Source of the DNA: Ampullaceana balthica
Taxonomy: Eukaryota > Mollusca > Gastropoda > Lymnaeidae
Direction of reading: 5' to 3'
DNA length: 64,000 nucleotides
Assembly: GCA_944989445.1 (NCBI GenBank)
Contig: CALYLW010000012.1
Location: 537,001 to 601,000 of the forward strand
Part shown: one piece after another, positions 63,601 through 64,000 of the stretch
How positions within the stretch are numbered: position 1 is the stretch's first letter
Layout of the letters: every line of letters begins with the position of its first letter
Position numbers and translations under genes: made by a program
The notes under the pieces: generated by a model
The model's database searches: none
The model's input: only the letters and a program-made list of their open reading frames with translations
What the model was told of the DNA's origin: nothing

Positions 63601-64000
63601 GGATAAGCGATCACAGCAAAGCTTACAGCTTTTGAAATCTCCACAGTGGAATGTATATACATGAAATTCAAAGGGCTTGATATATACATGAAAAAGTGAG
63701 ATCAAAGCCTATAATACAATAGAAATGGCGTTATTTCTTTAATGAAAAAAATATGAGTGTCTGAGCGTTTAATTGTAATTTAGACCAAACTCTCTAGTGT
63801 TTATAGACTTCGTAGACATGACATTAGTATATATCTGTTCATCTCCCTGTATGTGACACACCCACAAACTATCAAACACTTAGCCTTTATATTTCGCAAG
63901 TTTAACCTCCAAACCAACTTTAAAAAGACAATCCTTCATCTATAAATGCAACTACGATTACTCATATTTTTAAGTCTATCGCTACAGATAAGAATGACGA
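36534..64000 (+). CDS. Pif/BMSP-like secreted matrix protein: 3 VWA + chitin-binding domains (3' end outside window)
   Basis: Sixteen complete coding exons and part of a seventeenth join in phase to about 801 codons. Order: signal peptide (1-22), VWA1 (26-208), VWA2 (210-401), Thr/Pro linker (402-415), VWA3 (417-619), peritrophin-A domain (624-686), divergent chitin-binding-like domain (691-748), Cys-rich segment (749-797), continuing. VWA1 keeps the metal site (DGSNS at 37-41, Thr in TRTD, TDG); VWA2 (DSSSG) and VWA3 (EVSSN) do not. The peritrophin cysteines are spaced C-x18-C-x5-C-x15-C-x12-C-x7-C, within the CBM14 consensus. A secreted protein with VWA domains followed by chitin-binding domains is the plan of the mollusc nacre/shell proteins Pif and BMSP, which link chitin and mineral. 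That homology is inferred from architecture; other VWA/chitin-binding matrix proteins are possible. Confidence 0.8.
37774..37782. repeat. Merlin target-site duplication, left
   Basis: CACTTGGGT, identical to 41873-41881 on the other side of the element. Confidence 0.9.
37783..41872 (-). mobile_element. Complete Merlin DNA transposon, 4,090 bp
   Basis: Perfect 32-bp terminal inverted repeats at 37783-37814 and 41841-41872, beginning GGTAATCCCTTATTTCAGCG, are flanked by an exact 9-bp duplication (CACTTGGGT). Merlin elements have GG-starting termini and 8-9 bp duplications, and the encoded transposase is of the IS1016/ISXO2 type, so family and boundaries agree. It sits in intron 1 of the Pif/BMSP-like gene, antisense to it, and makes up about 70% of that intron. 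Between the transposase and the right end are about 2.4 kb with no recognisable gene. These include two diverged direct copies of a block at about 40303-40420 and 40519-40610 (ACCGTTGGG, GTGGTCAGT, CCATGACCT). Confidence 0.92.
38412..39398 (-). CDS. Merlin transposase (ISXO2/IS1016-like DDE), apparently intact
   Basis: An uninterrupted frame of 328 codons from the ATG at 39398 (MTGRPRLIRTH). The frame is open a further 20 or so codons upstream without another ATG, so a short upstream exon is possible. A zinc ribbon lies at residues 60-86 (CNNC and CPTC). The ISXO2-like domain carries the catalytic triad: D173 in VEVDESKYFHRKYHRG, D234 in HIITDGWAGYRNL and E275 in HTQNIENLWMRAKRKL. The protein cuts and inserts the element by acting on its terminal repeats in the nucleus. 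No stop, frameshift or missing catalytic residue is visible, unlike the decayed elements elsewhere in the window. Open frames on the plus strand here are shadows. Confidence 0.92.
   Translation of the reverse strand: MTGRPRLIRTHIVDPIEVINDAAMRAETWIMRTLCQATNDVFTTMEFLAKRSLLKNSQLCNNCNVHCMLAAYTQGIDKKMWKCPTCGLRKSIRDGSFFTGSHLPLSKIVILIYCFANDFPQDQVKYEAEIQNQNTVIDWFNFIREEIDIHLTQQATMIGGFDANGEPTIVEVDESKYFHRKYHRGALRQGHWVVGGIERDSGKCFLVEVQDRTAATLENIIIQHVLPGTHIITDGWAGYRNLDQWANGIFLHSVVVHERNFVDPDDPTIHTQNIENLWMRAKRKLKRQFGTSADLFPSYLKEFQYRCNFPKTQVFNEILIVLKGRYPV
41873..41881. repeat. Merlin target-site duplication, right
   Basis: CACTTGGGT directly follows the right inverted repeat. Confidence 0.9.
42401..42610 (+). 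CDS. Pif/BMSP-like gene, exon 2 (VWA1, metal-binding loop)
   Basis: Acceptor TTTTTAACGTTCCCAG; donor A|GTAAGT. In phase it reads Q-CIGSLDIIFAVDGSNSMNQG... and contains the complete DxSxS motif, HIGLVLFSSSVTDVIQLSG and an N-glycosylation site (NKT). The Cys at residue 26 opens VWA1. Confidence 0.88.
43540..43605 (-). mobile_element. LINE 3'UTR fragment in intron 2
   Basis: CAGTACAGAAGATTATTGCG, followed by TACAACGCTTATCC, is the reverse complement of the LINE 3'UTR motif seen at 24680-25312 and 27225-27290. Confidence 0.45.
44441..44544 (+). repeat. 52-bp tandem duplication in intron 2
   Basis: Two copies of AAATTATGAAGAAATCTTTT followed by GATAAACAATCTAGGATTAC, differing at one or two bases. 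Confidence 0.85.
45500..45765 (+). repeat. Degenerate minisatellite just upstream of exon 3
   Basis: About six diverged units of roughly 45 bp around ACGTGTGTTGTCAT...CCAATTCTA. It fuses in frame with exon 3 into a spurious 162-codon open frame. Only the part from 45782 is protein-coding. Confidence 0.5.
45782..45914 (+). CDS. Pif/BMSP-like gene, exon 3 (VWA1, second and third metal-site loops)
   Basis: Acceptor TTTCATCCTCACCAG; donor GC|GTAAGT. It encodes IRLLQYPDEQTRTDLAIDEA..., with the metal-site Thr in TRTD, and ends LLMVITDGA with the third metal-site Asp. Phase 1 in, phase 2 out. Confidence 0.88.
46106..46580 (+). mobile_element. CGTAAAAAC family, copy 4 (first of a tandem pair)
   Basis: Starts AAACCCGTAAAAACAAAG, then TATAAATCCCTTATAT, and ends GTTAATATAAGGGATTTA; CCCTTA subfamily. 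It lies in intron 3 of the Pif/BMSP-like gene, immediately followed by copy 5 in the same orientation. Confidence 0.75.
46581..47115 (+). mobile_element. CGTAAAAAC family, copy 5 (second of a tandem pair)
   Basis: Starts AAATAAAACAAACCCGTAAA and ends GTTAATATAAGGGATTTAAA. The junction reads GGGATTTAAAATAAAACAAA, and the same AATAAAACAAA precedes copy 4, so the pair shares its leading sequence. Confidence 0.75.
48178..48245 (+). repeat. 36-bp tandem duplication
   Basis: Two copies of TATCTCTCCTCTGAGTAGCG followed by GGCCGTACT. Confidence 0.8.
48948..49148. mobile_element. hAT (Charlie-like) MITE
   Basis: Starts CAGGGGTCTCCAAACTACGG with CCCGCGGGCC and GCGGCCCGCGAGG, and ends GTATGGAGACCCCAG, so the ends form an inverted repeat. 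This opening is typical of hAT/Charlie non-autonomous elements. I could not find a matching 8-bp duplication, so the right boundary is uncertain. Confidence 0.6.
49501..49900 (+). repeat. 20-bp minisatellite, 20 copies
   Basis: Unit GTTGCCACCATACAGAGTAG with a recurrent variant GTTGCCATCAGATAGAGTAG. Minus-strand frames reading VATYSVWWQPTLYGGN are artefacts of the repeat. It lies in intron 3 of the Pif/BMSP-like gene. Confidence 0.95.
50582..50714 (+). CDS. Pif/BMSP-like gene, exon 4 (VWA1)
   Basis: Acceptor TTATCTCGACCCACAG; donor CAG|GTAACT. It reads STSPSQTKVSAARAKAQNIT, then IYAVGVTELVDQTELKALAS, the usual fourth-strand GVG-type segment of a VWA domain with an NIT glycosylation site. Phase 2 in, phase 0 out. 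Confidence 0.87.
50715..52595 (+). other. Pif/BMSP-like gene, intron 4
   Basis: AT-rich intron with no repeat family or extra exon recognised. Short open frames near 52.0-52.2 kb have no recognised domain. Confidence 0.4.
52596..52671 (+). CDS. Pif/BMSP-like gene, exon 5 (end of VWA1)
   Basis: Acceptor ATCGACTGTTCAACAG; donor G|GTTTGT, a weaker match. It encodes VIITKDFTTLEGSLNEATNR then ACVDL; the Cys would pair with Cys26 around the VWA domain. Phase 1 out joins with AT of the next exon to form Asp. Confidence 0.8.
52672..54500 (+). other. Pif/BMSP-like gene, intron 5
   Basis: AT-rich intron with pyrimidine tracts (52.9-53.1 kb). Open frames on both strands have no recognisable domain. 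Nothing else seen. Confidence 0.4.
54501..54938 (+). CDS. Pif/BMSP-like gene, exon 6 (most of VWA2)
   Basis: The longest exon, clearly GC-richer than its flanks. Acceptor GAGCTCTAACAG; donor G|GTGAGT. It begins DCESAQVDLVFVLDSSSGVG and ends EAARAFGMQIFGVG. The metal-site motif is DSSSG where DSSGS is usual; the Thr loop reads PGGSNKAAAL and the third loop FLSASDS, so none of the three metal-binding loops is intact. One exon covers what three exons cover in VWA1. Confidence 0.9.
55219..55359 (+). CDS. Pif/BMSP-like gene, exon 7 (end of VWA2)
   Basis: Acceptor CAATTCAACAG; donor T|GTAAGT. It encodes IGLGWTQELDGIASRPLSEN, then RFTINSFYQLRPIITEVYKK and FNRFCE, the last helix of the VWA and its closing Cys. 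Phase 1 at both ends. Confidence 0.87.
56296..56319 (+). CDS. Pif/BMSP-like gene, microexon 8 (24 nt)
   Basis: Acceptor TTGAATTATTTCAG; donor C|GTAGGC. It encodes S-TTTPAPT. Phase 1 at both ends and divisible by three, so including or skipping it keeps the frame. Its Thr/Pro content fits an O-glycosylated spacer between VWA2 and VWA3. Confidence 0.65.
56996..57052 (+). repeat. 19-bp tandem repeat, 3 copies
   Basis: TTTTACCTGTAAGATCGAC repeated three times in the intron between the two microexons. Each unit contains CTGTAAG, resembling a splice donor. Confidence 0.9.
57904..57921 (+). CDS. Pif/BMSP-like gene, microexon 9 (18 nt)
   Basis: Acceptor CCTTCCTTACAG; donor G|GTAATG. It encodes P-PPPVP plus a base. 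Phase 1-1, so symmetric like exon 8. It extends the proline-rich linker before VWA3. Without it the frame is still kept, so it could be optional. Confidence 0.6.
58187..58420 (+). repeat. 43-bp minisatellite, about 5 copies
   Basis: Unit TAATGGTTCTGCTAACCAAC followed by TGACCCATCCATCTGACATC and AGC, in the intron before VWA3. Confidence 0.93.
58840..58976 (+). CDS. Pif/BMSP-like gene, exon 10 (VWA3 start)
   Basis: Acceptor GATTTCTTACAACAG; donor CTG|GTGAGT. It reads ACFMGVTDLQLVVEVSSNAE, a VWA first strand in which DxSxS has become EVSSN. An opening Cys is present. Phase 1 in, 0 out. Confidence 0.85.
59372..59515 (+). CDS. Pif/BMSP-like gene, exon 11 (VWA3)
   Basis: Acceptor CCACTACTTTTAG; donor CAG|GTGAGG. 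It encodes DPSVANSGVRTGLVTYSDSI then QVNTNVTAQN; RTGLVTYSD is the usual second-strand VWA signature. Phase 0-0. Confidence 0.87.
59647..59786 (+). CDS. Pif/BMSP-like gene, exon 12 (VWA3)
   Basis: Acceptor CATCTACTCAAG; donor AG|GTTAGT. It begins GGANLANALRTVVQ, the place where GGTNTGDAL is usual, with the metal-site Thr lost, and continues YVAIIAPESS where ITDG is usual. Phase 0 in, 2 out. Confidence 0.85.
60284..60474 (+). CDS. Pif/BMSP-like gene, exon 13 (end of VWA3)
   Basis: Acceptor TTAAACCTACAG; donor G|GTTTAA, weak but required by phase. It encodes RLKSLGYTIVPFVITESNRM, YFFDFNNYSQLEAALKNFT and RDGLCKGYVGPK, closing VWA3 with its Cys. Phase 2 in, 1 out. Confidence 0.85.
60930..61136 (+). 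CDS. Pif/BMSP-like gene, exon 14 (peritrophin-A / CBM14 chitin-binding domain)
   Basis: Acceptor ATCTTTCAATGCAG; donor G|GTCAGT. Six cysteines spaced 18-5-15-12-7 match the peritrophin-A pattern, with the usual aromatic residues around DCDKYVQCYYN and a closing TCPRGLHWNQASKIC. One whole domain per exon, phase 1-1, is a module suited to exon shuffling. Confidence 0.92.
61174..61609 (+). mobile_element. CGTAAAAAC family, copy 6
   Basis: Starts AAACGTAAAAAACCACG, then TATAAATCCTTTATGTAC. Interior blocks ACGGTACATGCGATCGATC and GCTAGCTTACGAGGAAGTGG match copies 2 and 3. Its right end (GTTGATATAAATGATTTTTA) is decayed. It begins only about 40 bp after exon 14. Confidence 0.65.
62010..62189 (+). 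CDS. Pif/BMSP-like gene, exon 15 (divergent chitin-binding-like domain)
   Basis: Acceptor AACTCTCTGACAG; donor G|GTGAGT. Ten cysteines in about 60 residues. SCGAYWDCENG and FSFVPGVGC resemble the centre of a peritrophin-A domain, but the first spacing is shorter and CC occurs where one Cys is usual. Phase 1-1. Confidence 0.85.
62740..63100 (+). repeat. 22-bp minisatellite, about 16 near-identical copies
   Basis: Unit CAGAAGTGCTCATTGTATCT plus GT, almost without variation. It lies in the intron between exons 15 and 16. All three plus-strand frames stay open across it, one for 205 codons reading LIVSVRSAHCICQKCSLYLS, because 22 is not a multiple of three and the unit lacks stops. I regard the frames as artefacts. 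Confidence 0.95.
63432..63578 (+). CDS. Pif/BMSP-like gene, exon 16 (Cys-rich segment)
   Basis: Acceptor CATATTCAACAG; donor G|GTGAGT. It encodes GLCQKKPNWLVAAGYDVQLM, GWLPRPCFYEDFDVVDCDCS and AARNQ. The closely spaced DCDC suggests the end of a disulfide-bonded region. In Pif-type proteins a laminin-G-like domain follows, and it would lie beyond this window. Phase 1-1. Confidence 0.83.
63988..64000 (+). CDS. Pif/BMSP-like gene, exon 17 (partial)
   Basis: Acceptor CTATCGCTACAG followed by ATAAGAATGACGA. With the phase-1 base from exon 16 it reads D-KND, consistent with the frame. Cut by the window edge. Confidence 0.6.

Overview
The window is animal nuclear DNA. It is AT-rich and intron-rich, with GT-AG splice sites, no operons, and many transposon fragments and minisatellites. 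The best-supported long gene encodes von Willebrand A (VWA) domains followed by peritrophin-type chitin-binding domains. That arrangement is known from the mollusc shell-matrix proteins Pif and BMSP, so I infer a mollusc, probably a gastropod. The genus cannot be read from the sequence. Exons were assembled by hand from splice signals, phase continuity and protein logic. Layout: (1) about 1.8-8.7 kb, + strand: a four-exon gene for a small two-pass membrane protein of the CD225/dispanin (IFITM-like) family. (2) About 8.8-34 kb: mostly intergenic. It holds nested hAT-type elements with exact target duplications, long-arm hairpin MITEs, tRNA-derived SINEs, LINE 3' ends, several copies of one short inverted-repeat family, a GC-rich insertion and several minisatellites. 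Weak signs of an unrecognised spliced transcript lie at 28.7-31.3 kb. (3) About 34.6-64 kb, + strand, running off the right edge: the Pif/BMSP-like gene. It has a signal peptide, three VWA domains, a Thr/Pro linker built from 24-nt and 18-nt microexons, one canonical and one divergent peritrophin-A domain, and a further Cys-rich segment. Sixteen complete coding exons and the first 13 bases of the next are visible, about 800 codons, all joining in phase. (4) Inside intron 1 of that gene, on the opposite strand, is a 4,090-bp Merlin (IS1016/ISXO2-type) DNA transposon with perfect 32-bp terminal inverted repeats, a perfect 9-bp target duplication and an uninterrupted transposase frame. The two host genes have no evident functional link. 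The long gene is a secreted extracellular matrix protein whose VWA and chitin-binding modules would join protein and chitin in the shell framework. Only its first VWA keeps the complete metal-binding motif. The other introns carry minisatellites (43, 22, 20 and 19 bp units) and repeat copies, so much of the 30-kb span is inserted DNA.
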